Assembly: GCA_020081605.1 (NCBI GenBank)
Contig: JAHREC010000023.1
Location: 1-64,000, forward strand
DNA: 64,000 bases
From: Albifimbria verrucaria
Taxonomy: Eukaryota > Ascomycota > Sordariomycetes > Hypocreales > Stachybotryaceae
Direction: 5' to 3'
The notes beneath the pieces were generated by a model. The model did not search any database. It worked only from the letters and a program-made list of their open reading frames with translations, and was not told the DNA's origin. The stretch's first letter is position 1, and the number at the start of each line of letters is the position of its first letter. Positions 33,594 to 45,909 of this stretch are shown piece after piece. The translations under genes and the position numbers were made by a program.

Positions 33594-34159
33594 GAACGGG
33601 GACGTATTCTAAGCCTATTGGATCTATATGGAAATTATTCCTACGGTTGGTCGGACAACTCCCAAACATATCTCATGTACGCATGGCACAGGATCAAACC
33701 GTTCAAGTTGCATGAATGACAAGAGAAGTACGGAGGAATAGAGGGTATTTGTTTACTAGGACGTTACACCGTCTTCTCTTTCTAGATATAGACTTCCTTG
33801 TTCGACGATTCGCTATAGTGTGATACTTTTCCAATCCCGAAGTCGAACTGGCATTAACAGGCCAGATGGTTGTAATACATTTGCTTTGATTTTGACCAGG
33901 ACATTATCGGCACGGCCTGTAATGTGAGGAACAAATAGAATGGTAGTCAAAAATCTCGGCATTGATGCATGCACATATAGCTTTCAGATCTCAAACCCTA
34001 CGCTACATGCCTTGCGAGGCAAAACACTACATTTGATCCAGTATTCTTATCGTGCAAAGCCATGCTAGGTGATCCAGTAGGGTTCAGCCGATGATGCGGC
34101 CCTTTCAGTACGATCCCTGCAGGGTCTACCTGCAGCGCATCTTTTCGGAGATTCTGCCA

Positions 34160-34188
34160 CTCAAACCTGGCCTATAGACAGGTTTGAG
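34160..34188. repeat. perfect 10-bp hairpin
   Basis: ctcaaacctg and caggtttgag around a 9-base loop, immediately left of an LTR-like sequence. Confidence 0.5.
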
Positions 34189-34198
34189 CCACTGTGCT

Positions 34199-34449
34199 TG
34201 TTACTGAATCTCCATGAATCTCTAGGCATTTTTCCCACAAGGGCTTTCCTTAGAGAGGGTTTTAGGGCCCTATAGAGGGGTATAGGAACCTAAGGTCGCT
34301 AGGACAATAAGCATGTTTGTGAGGATAGCCTTGTAGCAATATATGCTATTGCGAACCCCTTTAGGAGAAATCCCTCTATAAACTCCAAGACAAAGAAAGA
34401 AAAAGAAACGCAACCTACTCAAGATTTATATCCAGGCTCAGTCGTTACA
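34199..34449 (+). mobile_element. possible solo LTR
   Basis: A 251-bp segment begins TGTTAC and ends GTTACA. It contains a TATA-like ctctataaac, then an A/G-rich stretch (34388-34410), as in fungal retrotransposon LTRs. The five bases flanking each end (gtgct, ctttg) do not match, so a target duplication is not supported. Low confidence. Confidence 0.25.
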
Positions 34450-34700
34450 CTTTGTTCCAGTGTCTGAGGCTCTAGACATTAGATCTCCATACTGAATCTC
34501 TTTACGATAGCTATATTCTCATTTAACCTCTTGAGTACGGGTCATGTTAATAAATACTCAATCTTGAAATTCTTACTAATAACATAAGCAAGACAGGCCT
34601 CAATTTATTTTTAAAGCCGCATCTCACAGCCTCCAACCAAAATACCGGTATACCCCGCTCACTGCTATCAACCCTGCAACCTAAACACCTACAATAGCAA

Positions 34701-37107
34701 ATGTCTAATATAGACTTTTACAAGTCTACTCCCTGTCAGGCGACCCGAAAGCAGTCAGGGTACTGAGACTGGAGCCATCTCAGCAACTTGAAGATCCGCT
34801 CAGGGGCACACTCCAGGTGGTTTCCCTTAGCTGCCTAGTCAAGGGTCAGCTGCCCGTGTACAGCGCTTTGTCATATGTCTGGGGTGACTTCGCGTTATAT
34901 AGAGACTTTCTATGCTGTGCTTCTGCGCAGCTACCGATTTCTCGGAATTGCCGTGATGGCCTCCGCAAACTTCGTTCGCTTTACGGAGGCCTCACCATAT
35001 GGGTTGATGCCATATGCATCGATCAGAGCAATGTCCGTGAGAAGATCCAGCAAGTCAAGCTCATGGGCCAGGTTTACACGTGGGCCGATGTTGTCTACAT
35101 ATGGCTCGGGCCTGGAACGAAGTCCATCTCCAGGATCATCGACCTTATCAAGACGGCAGCAAAAAGAATTATTTACCACTGATTCGGATACGGGCAGGCC
35201 AGATGCGACGGCGGCCTACTCTGTTTGATAAAGCTACAGTCTTAGCAATCCTCGATCTTCTCTATGCGTCATGGCTTGGGTTCAAGTCCACACCACTCAG
35301 TTTTCCGGGTGGTTTTGAAGATTTTCTTGGGCAGGAATGGTTCCTCCGAGCCTGGACCTTCCAAGAAGCACTTCTCTCTAGCCACTCCGTCGTTGTCACG
35401 CAATCTGAGACTCTTGGTTGGGACACCCTTGTGCAAGGCATAGCTGCCTTACATTACTTATCCAGAGCCAAAAGAGATCATATCTATGGTAATGGGAACA
35501 TCCATCACTACAATATATACGGGCGGGATTCTCATCGTCAGGCGCATGATATAAGCAAATTGAAGTTTCGCAAGATGCCCGCTGCTTTTTATTCATTGCA
35601 TCGCCTGACTATGTCATGGATGAGGATGACCAGACCCACGCTCGCGAAGCCGGGCCAAGAAAGTCAGCTGCTTCCTTGCACACAGTCAGCACATGAGAGT
35701 CAAAAGTCATATGCGAAGCTCTTCCACACACGACTACTTCGCTTCCCCGGGACCTTTCTATTGCTTCTTTTTCTGATTTTTCTAGCCATGTTGCCTGTTT
35801 TGTGGATCTTGAGGACTTAGGTATCAACGACGACGGTTGGTTCATCTTGGTTCTAATGGCAATTGAAGTACCGTCTGTGGCATTCGCCATGTTTTACTCA
35901 ATGTCCGTTGACAGCTCGCTGGAGTTCGCGGAGTATCTGTACGAGGAAACTTACGATACGGACCACATAAGAGACTTCATGCTTGAGGAAATATTCTCAT
36001 CTCTGCGTGAAAGGAAGGCAAAGTTACCCCACGACAGGTCGTATGCGCTCTATGGTATCTTACAGAGAGTGGGGCTGCAGCTCGCCGAACCTGACTACAA
36101 CAAGTCGCCAGGCCGTGTTTACTATGAGCTGATGCTGGATCTCTTGCGATGGTCTCCCAAAGCACTTATCCTGCTGATTGACGCTGGCGTGGATAGCAAA
36201 CACGAGAATCAGCTGGGCGGCGTACCATCTTGGGTTCCCAACTGGAATAACATACCACCGAAACCGACGATTTCGGCGGACTATTTCCTTCATGCATCCA
36301 ACAGGACCTTAGATGCGACGCCTAATTCTCGACCGCAATGTGAATTTGATACAAGTTACTCTAAACTTACCATAAGGGGCATTTGGAAGGGCCGCGTATC
36401 TCATTGCACTTTGGGGTTCTCGCCGCTTGACCCGTCCTTGGCGACTGCCGAACATGTCAGCGCCCTAGAGCCTGTCCTGCCGTCTCTGGACATACTGGTA
36501 GAACTCGTGACTACAGTTCGATCTACTCCTCGAGCGGTGACTCCTTTGGCGGCAACCTCACATCTTGAAACGCCTCCTGTTGCCGCCGAGCCCGGCTACG
36601 TGCCCCAAATTCAAGTAAACACGACCTTTGTTAGAGAAAGGGATTCGAGAGATGCGATAGATCTATATTTCGTCTTTCATCAATCCTTTGTACTTGATGA
36701 GGAAGGGTTGCAATTAGAAAAAATGAAAAAACTGATCAGGATTCTCGCAGGGGAGGAAAGTTGGGGCCCTATACGCCTTCAGTCCGCACGGAAAGCCGAG
36801 GATGTTGCATACACTCTGTTTCAGGACAAAGAAACGCTAGCTTACTTCCTGGAGCTAGTCAACGACTTTGCCAGAAATGATCGCCGCTTTTTCTCACGTC
36901 TGACAACTTTTTGGGCTGTGGCTCCAAGGAAGTGGCTCGTGATGATAGAGTCTTCCTTGCGGCAGGTATACCAGCCCCATTGGTGCTGAGACGCGGGGAT
37001 CTAAACATGAAAATGAGTATCGCCTGGTATGTTCGGCTTATGTTTTAGGATGGATGCATGGAGACGCATACTCTCCTAAAACTCATGAAAAGGTCACGCT
37101 AGTATAG
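34701..37107 (+). CDS. HET-domain (heterokaryon incompatibility) protein, frameshifted
   Basis: From ATG 34701 the protein starts MSNIDFYKS, then enters the HET domain: YSALSYVWGD, LRSLYGGLTIWVDAICIDQ, VYTWADVVYIWLG and LRAWTFQEALLSS. The middle part contains HDRSYALYGIL and GVPSWVPNW, and the end GIPAPLVLRRG and VCSAYVLGWMHGDA, the usual C-terminal cassette of fungal HET proteins. Five sites each look one base short: C3 at 34731, A5 at 35161, T5 at 35586, T5 at 36908, G4 at 36995. A TGA at 35694-35696 could be CGA to TGA. With the five bases counted the span is a multiple of three (about 803 codons). HET proteins trigger cell death on contact with an incompatible partner. No intron is needed. 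Confidence 0.88.
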
Positions 37108-37457
37108 TTTGTATTTGTACCTCTTGTGTCTCTGTAAGTGCTCAAGAACAGCCACGCAGATTGATTTTACATACACTTGATACAAAGTAAAGTAGGCATT
37201 GAGTTATGTGACTTCTCGGTTCTCAATCAGATGGTCTCATCTACTAACCCTACTCACGGCATCGAGTTCAACCGCGAGAGATGCTCCACTAGTTGATGTT
37301 GGTAGGCTTTCATGTTCTGGAATACTACTCTAACTCCAATCGTTACAACCTCAAGCTCAGGCGCGGAGATCTCGTCGAAATCATCCCTACATTATGCACG
37401 TACAGCTAGGATTACATCTCCTATTCCATCCAACTGCGTAGTAGTTCTCCACAATTT

Positions 37458-38042
37458 TCATGCATCCCAAAGACTGAAATACAGCGTCACCACTCCGATG
37501 CTCAAGGAAACAACTTGATCGAGCTCTGTTACGAAGCTTAAGCTATTTGGGATAATGAAGATGGTCTTGGATAACGAAGACTTGCGTGACATAAGTGGCG
37601 TCCCTACCCATGAGCCATTCGCATTTAACGACATGGCAAGTGAAACAATGACAGCATTAAACATCGCAAAAAAGCAGAAAGTGGTATCACTCGCGCCAAT
37701 GAGGGAAAGTTCTGGAATGTGACGGAAGACCATTCATATGTCAAGACTTGGAACGCCCAAGAACCAAGTGTCCGGCGAGAGCGCCTCTCGCTGCTCTTGA
37801 ATGGCCTTCGAGCAATCCATAAGCCCGCGAACGAGAGGTTTAACACCGAAAGTGTAATTACTATAGCGGCAATGAGTGTTCCTGCTAAGTCGAAAAAGAG
37901 ATACGGCCGACTGAAGTGGCTGACTGATGTTGGCACTTGGTCCATATATATTATCGGTCCCCAATGCCTGTATAGCAAGAGGACCAATTGGGCGGACCAG
38001 GTGAAGAGGCTGGCAACAACTACACAAGTCGCCCACTTCCAA
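37458..38042 (-). pseudogene. multi-pass membrane protein remnant
   Basis: Reading leftwards, overlapping frames give a polar start, YLFFDLAGTLIAAIVITLSV continuing hydrophobic, a basic loop (ARRPFKSSERRSRR), then FCFFAMFNAVIVSLAMSL and VVSLSIGVVTLYFSLW before a stop. Three to four helices are likely. The frame changes once near 37730. It lies convergent to the HET gene, about 350 bp away. Four-helix membrane proteins of unknown function recur near fungal incompatibility genes, but I cannot assign a family. Confidence 0.4.
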
Positions 38043-38049
38043 TGGCCAC

Positions 38050-39404
38050 TATAAGCTATTTAGAAAGCTAATTGCCACCAGTTTAGTCTGATACAATATA
38101 CCAGAAAAATCACTATTGCCGCATATCCTGCATTGCTATATTCAAATATCGTGGCTTGGTCGAAGTTTCTTTATATCTGGCTGCGATTCGTCTGTATTTT
38201 CTATTGCTGATATGCTTACTAACATTCCTTCACCATCGTCCTATTCGTATCGGTAGATTCTGTTTTATCCGTATATGATTCAAGAACCGGGATCTATATA
38301 TATTGCAGTTTAGACAAGGGCTCCACCGAGCACGGCTCCAAACGCCCTAGAAGTTAGAGCCTTAAACAACCCTTAAAATCAGGGCTTTTGCAACAGCTGG
38401 CGATGACCCGTTGGCCAAGCATGGTCACAAGGTCCCGGTGAGCAAAGACACCAGAGCCCTCAGGGCCCTCAGGGCCCTCAATGCCCTTGAAGTCAGGAGC
38501 TCTCACAACACTAGGTGATGATGTCCTTAAAAATAGGCCTCACACCAAAAGCGGAGGTAACAGCGGGTTCATATAGGTACGATGGTTAGGTAAGATCATC
38601 TGACATGTAATATAACCCTTTATGAAGAGACAATCCTGGGACTTCTATCATAAGCGAAGTTCTTAGGTACCCGCACAATCTTGCAGCTTCTCCTTTGGTC
38701 TCATGCACCTCGTTGGGTTGACTTCTTTGTAGTTGTACTTTGAAAAACATTTACATATAAATTGCTTAGCACACAGAGTTATTGATTTATCGCCCAAATG
38801 TGCAATTCGATGAAGGTGAACCGAGGAATGGATGATTTTCAAGCTCTTCGTAACATGAATTTAACTGTCGATGAAAATGAGTTGCTTTCTAAACATATTA
38901 GCCGTGGCGTGCGGTGCCTTAATGCGTCCTTATTCTATTTCGAACTAGATACTGTTTGATCGATCTGGGAGTTGGCCTGAGTGATGCTCTGCACAAATCT
39001 GTGCACAATGAGGAAGACTTGTGATCAGTCTAAGTGTTAGTGTATTTGAAAAGCACACACTTGGTCAAGCAAGGTATTCATTTTTTCTTTCTTTCTAACA
39101 TTGGCTAGATACAGAATTATGGGGAATTCGCACCAGTGCACGACGGCAAAGTATATACTCACAGCTTAACTGACAGCAGCAGTGCACGGCTGAACTGGTT
39201 ACATCTATTTCGACCGGGGATGCTTCTGCCACAAGCCACCCGCATGCCCCGCTCTTAAATGGATACGGTTTTTACGGCTCGGTGTTCTGATCCTTGGTCT
39301 GCATCGGATATAATAACGTACATGCATAGCGAGTCGATCGAAAATCTCAACCCTCAAGATAGATACCTTTATGAAAACACAATGAACCATTAGATCAATC
39401 GAAA
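38050..39404. other. gene-free stretch with short repeats
   Basis: No credible coding frame. gccctcagg is repeated in tandem at 38456-38482 (third unit gccctcaat). Around it, two diverged copies of a longer unit (containing agaagt-aga/gaagtcagg and aacac/acaac...gatgat) are visible between 38330 and 38560. Confidence 0.45.
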
Positions 39405-39584
39405 CTAATCGCTATACTCTTGCCTAGAGACCTCCACCTCTGCCTTGCATGTTAGTGCATTATGCCTGGGCTTGCCGCACACACCACAGCGCCTTTGGGT
39501 AGATTGACCCGACCATCCTTGACCACCTCGCCTCGACGATTCAGCTACTACTTGCGTATCAACATCCATCTGATCATTACTCAT
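39405..39584 (-). mobile_element. pogo/Fot1-type transposase C-terminal remnant
   Basis: A 59-codon open frame reading leftwards: AESSRRGGQGWSGQ, then the zinc knuckle CGVCGKPRHNALTC and the stop. It matches the C-terminus of the element at 26.0-26.9 kb almost residue for residue (there AESSRRGGQGRSAQ and CGICGKPRHNVRTC). Everything upstream of this segment is missing, so it is a second, shorter relic of the same family. Confidence 0.72.
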
Positions 39585-40599
39585 CGTTTCAGTACATAGA
39601 GCAACATCTAAATGCCACTATAATCTATAATACTATAATGTAGCTGTATGTAGTGAGGGGAAATACTGATGCCGCTATCATCACCTGGTTTGTTAGATTC
39701 TCAATGTATCTTGTATCTTATCCGGTTCTGGTTGGTTAATTTAGTGGTTCGCTACATATCCTGCAGCTTCACGGACTCAGGGAGATAGAATGCATCAGTT
39801 ATAGTCTCGAACATGCCGGAGTCACCTGGGAGAAGAGGTATAAGGTATCTTGATTCACAATGCGCACTATGTCTTCCCACTTTGCTCAGCCGCTCATACA
39901 CGCTTTGCCATTATGGGCATATGCTCATCAAATTTGTGGCCATTAATCCATCGGCTATGGATTTGTCGATATTCAAGACAGAGTCATCAAAGTAAGCTGC
40001 AACTTTGACCAGAGGACGAGAGGAAATGCAAGTGGGAAGATGGCTCAGTATTGGACTTTTGACGTTGCTTTCAAACAAAACAAACATTTCGCATCGCACC
40101 GGTAGACATTTTTTTGAAAGTGAAAAGCCATGGATCTTGGTCGCTTGAATTGCAAAGAACCTGAACGCACGTTTGACATAGTCAATGCTGGCAAGGGAGG
40201 CGGTATCGAGGCCTGCGTCTCAGACACGCAAAGCACGTCTCTTCTGACGACTAGAGGGTCCATGACTTACACAGAGCTTGAGCCATTGTCGCTTGTGCCC
40301 GATCTGGCCACTTATTCAGGCAAGAACAGGAATGGTGGCAATAGTGGCTGGCCCCGGTTAAGGAACCACTGACCCTAGCAGGGTTTCGGTAAGGGACAAT
40401 CCCGGACTTATTACACAGATCAGGAAAACCAGCTGGAGTATTTATTGCTAGACTCTCGGGTTTTAGAGTTGGAAGGTGATTGATCATGTCGAACCCATCA
40501 TGCATCTGGAGTTTAGTAGCTTAGACGATCGAATAAAACGGGAAAAGTCGGGTCTCGGGTTCTCCATGCAGACTGACTTGGTATATACCTTTTAAAATT

Positions 40600-40893
40600 T
40601 TCATCTAGTGCAATCTTAGGCACGCACTCACTTAGTCTCAGTCTCCCAGTACAATACCCTAAATACCGCCCCAACACCTCAAAATGAACAAACTGCGCCC
40701 AGAACAACGGCATCGTCATGTTCGTTTTCCGCACCTCGCGTACCGCTTCGCGGAGCGCCGACGCGACCTTCTGGTTGCTCTCGATGCCTGTCGCATCCTC
40801 CAACAGCGATGGATAGAATCCACCAGCCACATTCACACAAGCGTTGTCGATGGATGGCCAAAGACAACCGATCAAATGGGCGGCATCGTATCT
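40600..40893 (-). pseudogene. CHAT-domain (caspase-like) C-terminal remnant
   Basis: DAAHLIGCLWPSIDNACVNV, then VASALREAVREVR and PLFWAQFVHF reproduce the C-terminal part of CHAT domains, the caspase-HetF-associated cysteine peptidase-like fold (family pattern HxIGxLWxVxDxxA...A..L..A......PxxWAxFVHxG). The upstream half with the catalytic His and Cys is absent. The piece begins exactly where the WD40 tail of the neighbouring receptor ends, in another frame, and runs on past the normal end of a CHAT protein. It is a junction between two gene fragments rather than an intact protease. Confidence 0.6.
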
Positions 40894-43800
40894 AGTAGTC
40901 CTATAATCATGACTTTCCCAGAGTAACATCCAAAGGCCATCATTGTCGCTGACTGTGTGGCTAGAGGCGATACTGCCGAACAACTGCCCCGATAGTCAGG
41001 TGGACGCCACAGCATATTATATCCATACTGGGTAATCCAGCCATTATTATCGCTCAATGCGTAGTTGGAATGGCTTGCTGGAGCTGAATGTGGAGCTGTA
41101 GACCATATTTTACTCTCATCATCGAATCTGAGATGGCGGATGATCTTAAGCAGGCCTGCGGTCGGGCCCCGAATGATCCTTCCCCAGCACTAGCATTGGT
41201 TTTAAGCGTCTGGCGAAGCACCCCAGCACCTGTATCCCAGAGCTTGATTGTTTTATCGTCAGATGATGAGGCGAGAATATGGCTGCTAGGAGCGAATGCT
41301 ACGGCCCTAATCCAGCCGCCATGGCCCTCTAGCGTCTGGCGGAGCGCCCTGTATCTGGATCCCAGAGCTTGATTATACCATCCACATCTCCTGAAGCGAG
41401 ACACTTGCCGTCGGGAGCAAACGTTATGGCCCGGACTGTATCGCTATGGCCCTTAAGCGTCTGGCGGAGCGCCCCTGTAACTGGATCCCAGAGCTTGACT
41501 GTGTGATCGTCAGATGCTGAGGCGAGGCGCCGGCCGTCGGGAGCAAACGCTAAGGCCCAGACTGTACCGCTATGGCCCTTAAGCGTCTGGCGGAGCGCCC
41601 CTGTAACTGGATCCCAGAGCTTGACTGTGTGATCGTCAGATGCTGAGGCGAGGCGCCGGCCGTCGGGAGCGAACGCTACGGCCCAGACCCAGGCACCATG
41701 TTCCTCGAGCGTCTGACGGAGCGTTCCTATATTTAGATCCCAGAGCTTGATTGTACCGTTGTTAGATGCTGAGGCGAGACGCTGGCTGTGGGGAGCAAAT
41801 GCTATGTCCTGAACCCAACCACTATGTTTAAGTGTCTGGCGGAGCGCCCCGGTATCTGGATCCCAGAGTTTAATTATGCCATCCTCATCTCCTGAAGCGA
41901 GACACTTGCCGTTGGGAGCAAACGCTATAGCATCGATCCAACTTAAATGGCCCTCGAGTGTCTGCTGGAGGACCCCGTAACTGGATCCCAGAGCTTGATT
42001 GTGTTATCCCCAGATCCTGAGGCGAGACGCTGGCCATCGGGAGCGAATACTACGGCATTGACAAAACTGCTATGGCCCTCGAGCGCCTGGAGGAGTGTCC
42101 CTTTAACTGGATTCCAGAGCTTGATTATGCCATCCTTAGATCCTGAAGCGAGAAGCTGGCTGTCTGGAGCAAACGCTACGGCCCTGACCCAGCCGCCATG
42201 ACCCTCAAGCGTCTGGCGGAGCATCCCTGTAACTAGATCCCAGAGCTTGATTGTGCCATCCTCAGATGCTGAAGCAAGACAATGGCAGTTGGGAGCGAAC
42301 ACTATGGCGTTGATTAGATTGCCATGGCTCTTGAGTGTCTGTCGGAGTGTCCTTGCATTTAGATCCCAGAGTTTGATTTTGCCATTCCTCAATGCTAAGG
42401 CGAGAAGCTGGCCTTTGGGAGCGAACGCTATGCTTTCGACCAAATCGTCATGAACCTCGGGTATCTGGAGGAGAGTCCCTGTATCTGGATCCCAAAGACT
42501 TACTGTGCCATCATTACATGCTGAAGCGAGAAGCTGGCCGTCGGGAGCGAACGCTACCGTCATGGGGTCACCGCCTTGGGTCTCGAGTACTTGTCGACAA
42601 GAATCCCAGGTATCATCCATTCTAGGTTTTAATATTATCCATTTTGGCTCTTCTTTTCTAAATATCTTTCGGATTAAGCAATTAGCTGGGCTAAAGACGA
42701 GAGCCGATTCATATGTTTGAAGTGGGGCATTCTCAATGATCCACCTATTGTGGAGAAGAAACCGGCATAAGTCCTGAACAAGATCTACGAATTGATGATT
42801 AGATGATCTTCCCTATATTTATTAATTTTGTTCATCTTACTGCAGACCATAAAATAAAGACTTACTCTCAATAATCTCTCCAGTCTTAGCATTGAATGAA
42901 CGCCTTCTCGTATGTGGAGAAGGAGGCTTAATGCTTCCAACCAGTAAAGGCAAAATCGGCAAAGGAATTCTCGGACTTGTTCCAAGCTATGTTCAAGATG
43001 ATTCATGCCGTATCCATCACACAAATGGCTGACCCAATAGATGCAAGGATATCGTACAGCGGCTAACGGATCTACCTCTGGCACCTCGACCTCATCGATC
43101 ATGCATCCGGGATGGCGCAACTCATAGACGTCGCGCTTGAGCACGCATTGCATAGCCTCTAGTGACCGTTCCACTATATTGCGATGGACTTCTGCCTGGC
43201 CGATGGGGAATATCTCAGCGGCTGCCTTGCTCAAGAAGTCCTTAGCGGATTGATGAATAATGTATACAAAGTTATCGTCGAGGACCGTCAGGAATGAGCC
43301 ACATAAAGCCACAAGCACCTGCATATGCTTTGTATTGTCTGACATGTCTTTTGGCAGTCCAGATACAATAGGCAGTTCGGAGAGGTGGAGCGGACGATAT
43401 GCTAACGTAGCAGCTGAAAGAACACGTTGACACAATTCCCAGTCCTGGTCTTGCCGCATTTTCGCTATCATTGTCTTGAAAATTTCGTAAAGACCCGCGG
43501 GTGCTTTTTCGACCACTTCTTCTATGTGCCAGGGTCGCGCGTTCCGAAGCTCCTCAATGACAATAGCAACCCACAAAAAGGTGCCGTTTGCCTTTTTGCG
43601 CAGGGTATCCCGTACTTTGTTTCTCAAATTATGGTTTTCTTGTAACGATTTCAATTTTTGAATCTTGAAATCGATGTAGGCGCTCACAGCCCGAGATATC
43701 TCTTCTGCGTTTTGCGTTACCTCAAGACTCAACCTCATCCCTGAGCCGTCCATATTGAGATGCTGCTCGATTTCAGGCATATTGCGGCTTGACACAATCC

Positions 43801-45708
43801 ATTTGACATGAGAGAATGCCATACAGATATCCATTGTCAGTTTCAGGAGCTGTTCTTGATCGATCATGCATTCATCGAGCGCGTCAATGACGAGATAGAC
43901 CCTTGTAAGGCTTTCGTCACTGAGCATGCTCTTTAGCACCTCTGAGAGTGCAATAAAGCTATTTGCATCTTCAAAAGCTTTGAGCCGGCTTGGTCATATT
44001 TCTTGCGAAGGTGTGAAACAAGTGATGGGCGCTTAACGGCGAGCGAATAGATTAGGCCTCTTAGTACGGCAGTTGCATTGTTGAGGTCCTTGTTGGTGCC
44101 TTGACAGAAGAAGTAGGAAACCGTAGTCATATGACGGAAACCCTGCTCTTGCTGTGATATCTGTCGCTCTAGCTCATCGACGATAGCAATCAAGAGCATC
44201 GTCTTCCCTTACCCGGATCGCCTTTGATCCAGAGTAGCCGAGCATCGTCGCCATGTTGCCATAGTTGGAAATAATCATGTTTGAGAACCCAATTGGAAGC
44301 GTCGCGAAAAAGTCCTCCTTTGGTTGCCTCAATACGCCGCTTGTCATCAGCGGGATCAGATAGGCGCAGATCCTGGAGGCATTTTCGGGCTCCCTCATCT
44401 TGCCGTGCCGCGGTATTGCTAGATTGGTTTCGTCCACGCCGTCGTGGTGCCTCAATTGCTCTTTGAGCCAATTTTCGAAGGCGTTGCACCACTTTCTCGT
44501 ATTCATGGTCATGAGGACCAAATTTGACCATCTCCGAGTGTGGGCGATTTATAGCACAAATATACTCTGGCCCAATCTCCCAGTGTCGGCCATGCGTAGC
44601 CGACGATTTTGTTACCAGCACCGCGTTGGGGCCGTTCATTTTCCAGGTACCATCAAGATTCTGTTTACCGTCACTGCTTGTTTCTCCATGTGATCTGGGT
44701 TCGAGTCATACCCTCTTGGCTGTTGGTGATTCACTGGTTTCATAGAAACAGATAATTTCGGATCCGCCCTCCTCTCCTAGCACATTAGAAAAATCCCGAT
44801 GTAATATGTCCAGTATTTGCGAGTTAACGTGGCTAAGAGATTCGACTAAAGAGCGGTTCGGACCTTGCGCAACCATGAGTTTGAGCGAGCCGATTTCCAT
44901 ACCATTATGAGGAACTCCAAAAAGGCGATGCCATAAACCAAGTTAAGCAAATTCAAGTCCTCGTCTTTCTCCGACGTGGATAATAAAATAAGCATCTACG
45001 TAGTCAATACTATTTTAAAGGTAAGGAGAATTCAGAATTACGCACCTGTTTGAGGATAAGTCCACCTAAGCTGTGAGCAATGAAAATAATGGGCCTAGGA
45101 GCGACGGCGTCGGTTGTCTCGGCGATAGGAAGAAGTGAGTCACGGAAGGACGTAGCAAGATCTTCGAGATTCTGGAAATTAGTACTTTCCGGTACGATGG
45201 AGTCATAGCCATAGATCATCACTCGGGCCACCCCAAATAATGGATTATCGCCTAAAATAAGATCATGTGGGAGTGAGTCACGAATCCACATATGCTCCCC
45301 GCCTCTCTGTTTGAAAGATCCAAAGGCATGCCCACCAAGGCCAGATAGGGCGATGATACTGTTTATCTTGAGTTCAATGTCCTATTGTGTGCCAGATAGC
45401 AGGACTCACTCGACTTTGTGGTTCTGCGGAGGTGGCATATATAGGGTGGTAATGCCATAGAAATCATCATCAATCGTAATCACCTGCGGTCGCGCGAGTT
45501 GATCCGCGATCGGTATCTGTATTTGCCGAGACGATGGGATGGCTATATGCTGGAAAGAAACCGTGGCTGACTGTGAACGGCCGTGAACTTCGCGGGCGAG
45601 CGAGTCCACACGTGGAGGCTCAATACGGCAATTCTCTGCCAGGAAAGCCCTCACGCGGTTAGCATCCCAGCTTAGAGGAACGCCGCGAAGGCGATAAGTT
45701 CTTGCCAT
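40872..45708 (-). CDS. NLR-like receptor: alpha/beta-hydrolase - NACHT - WD40
   Basis: Exons from right to left are 45708-45410, 45358-45046, 44995-44712, 44660-42866 and 42784 onward. The introns are 51, 50, 51 and 81 nt. Exons 2-3 form a PGAP1/serine-esterase-like domain (GLGGHAFGSF, nucleophile motif IAHSLGGL, YGIAF...GVPHNGM). The NACHT follows with WIKGDPGKG (P-loop), YLVIDALDEC (Walker B), VKWIVSSRN and a winged-helix region ending IIHQSAKDFL. Eleven WD40 repeats of about 42 residues (FAPDGxxLASxSxDxTIKLWD) follow, then a tail with LWRPPDYRG and SGKVMII. Single-base deficits break the frame at T5 44919, G3 44206 (inside the P-loop), T4 43973, the donor at 42865, G4 41973 and G3 41347, with one more break near 41180. 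Fungal NLRs of this build act as cytoplasmic non-self sensors. Confidence 0.88.
41443..41672 (-). repeat. near-identical adjacent WD40 repeats (126-bp period)
   Basis: WD repeats 8 and 9 of the NLR share an almost identical stretch of about 100 bases, offset by exactly 126 bp (41443-41546 versus 41569-41672), while other repeats differ at many positions. This is the signature of recent unequal exchange or concerted evolution in the ligand-sensing array. Confidence 0.8.
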
Positions 45709-45909
45709 TCTTTCTTAAGCATCTCAATTTTTATGTAACAATTGGGGACAAGGTACGTAAATTGAGGGACTTTGGGATGAATCAAGGCAAGGAGAAATTT
45801 TCCAGTGGTCGTTGCTGCCTGAGCGTTGCTGAGTATCTTCCTTCCGCGCCCTGCTTCCCACCTGAGACGCACAGCTCGTTCCACGGTCTGAGCTTAACAG
45901 GTCTCAACG

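Noticed and set aside
44690..44720. gggttcgagtcataccc, similar to a tRNA B box
   Set aside because: No A box or cloverleaf fits upstream, and the sequence lies in an intron of the NLR gene on the other strand.
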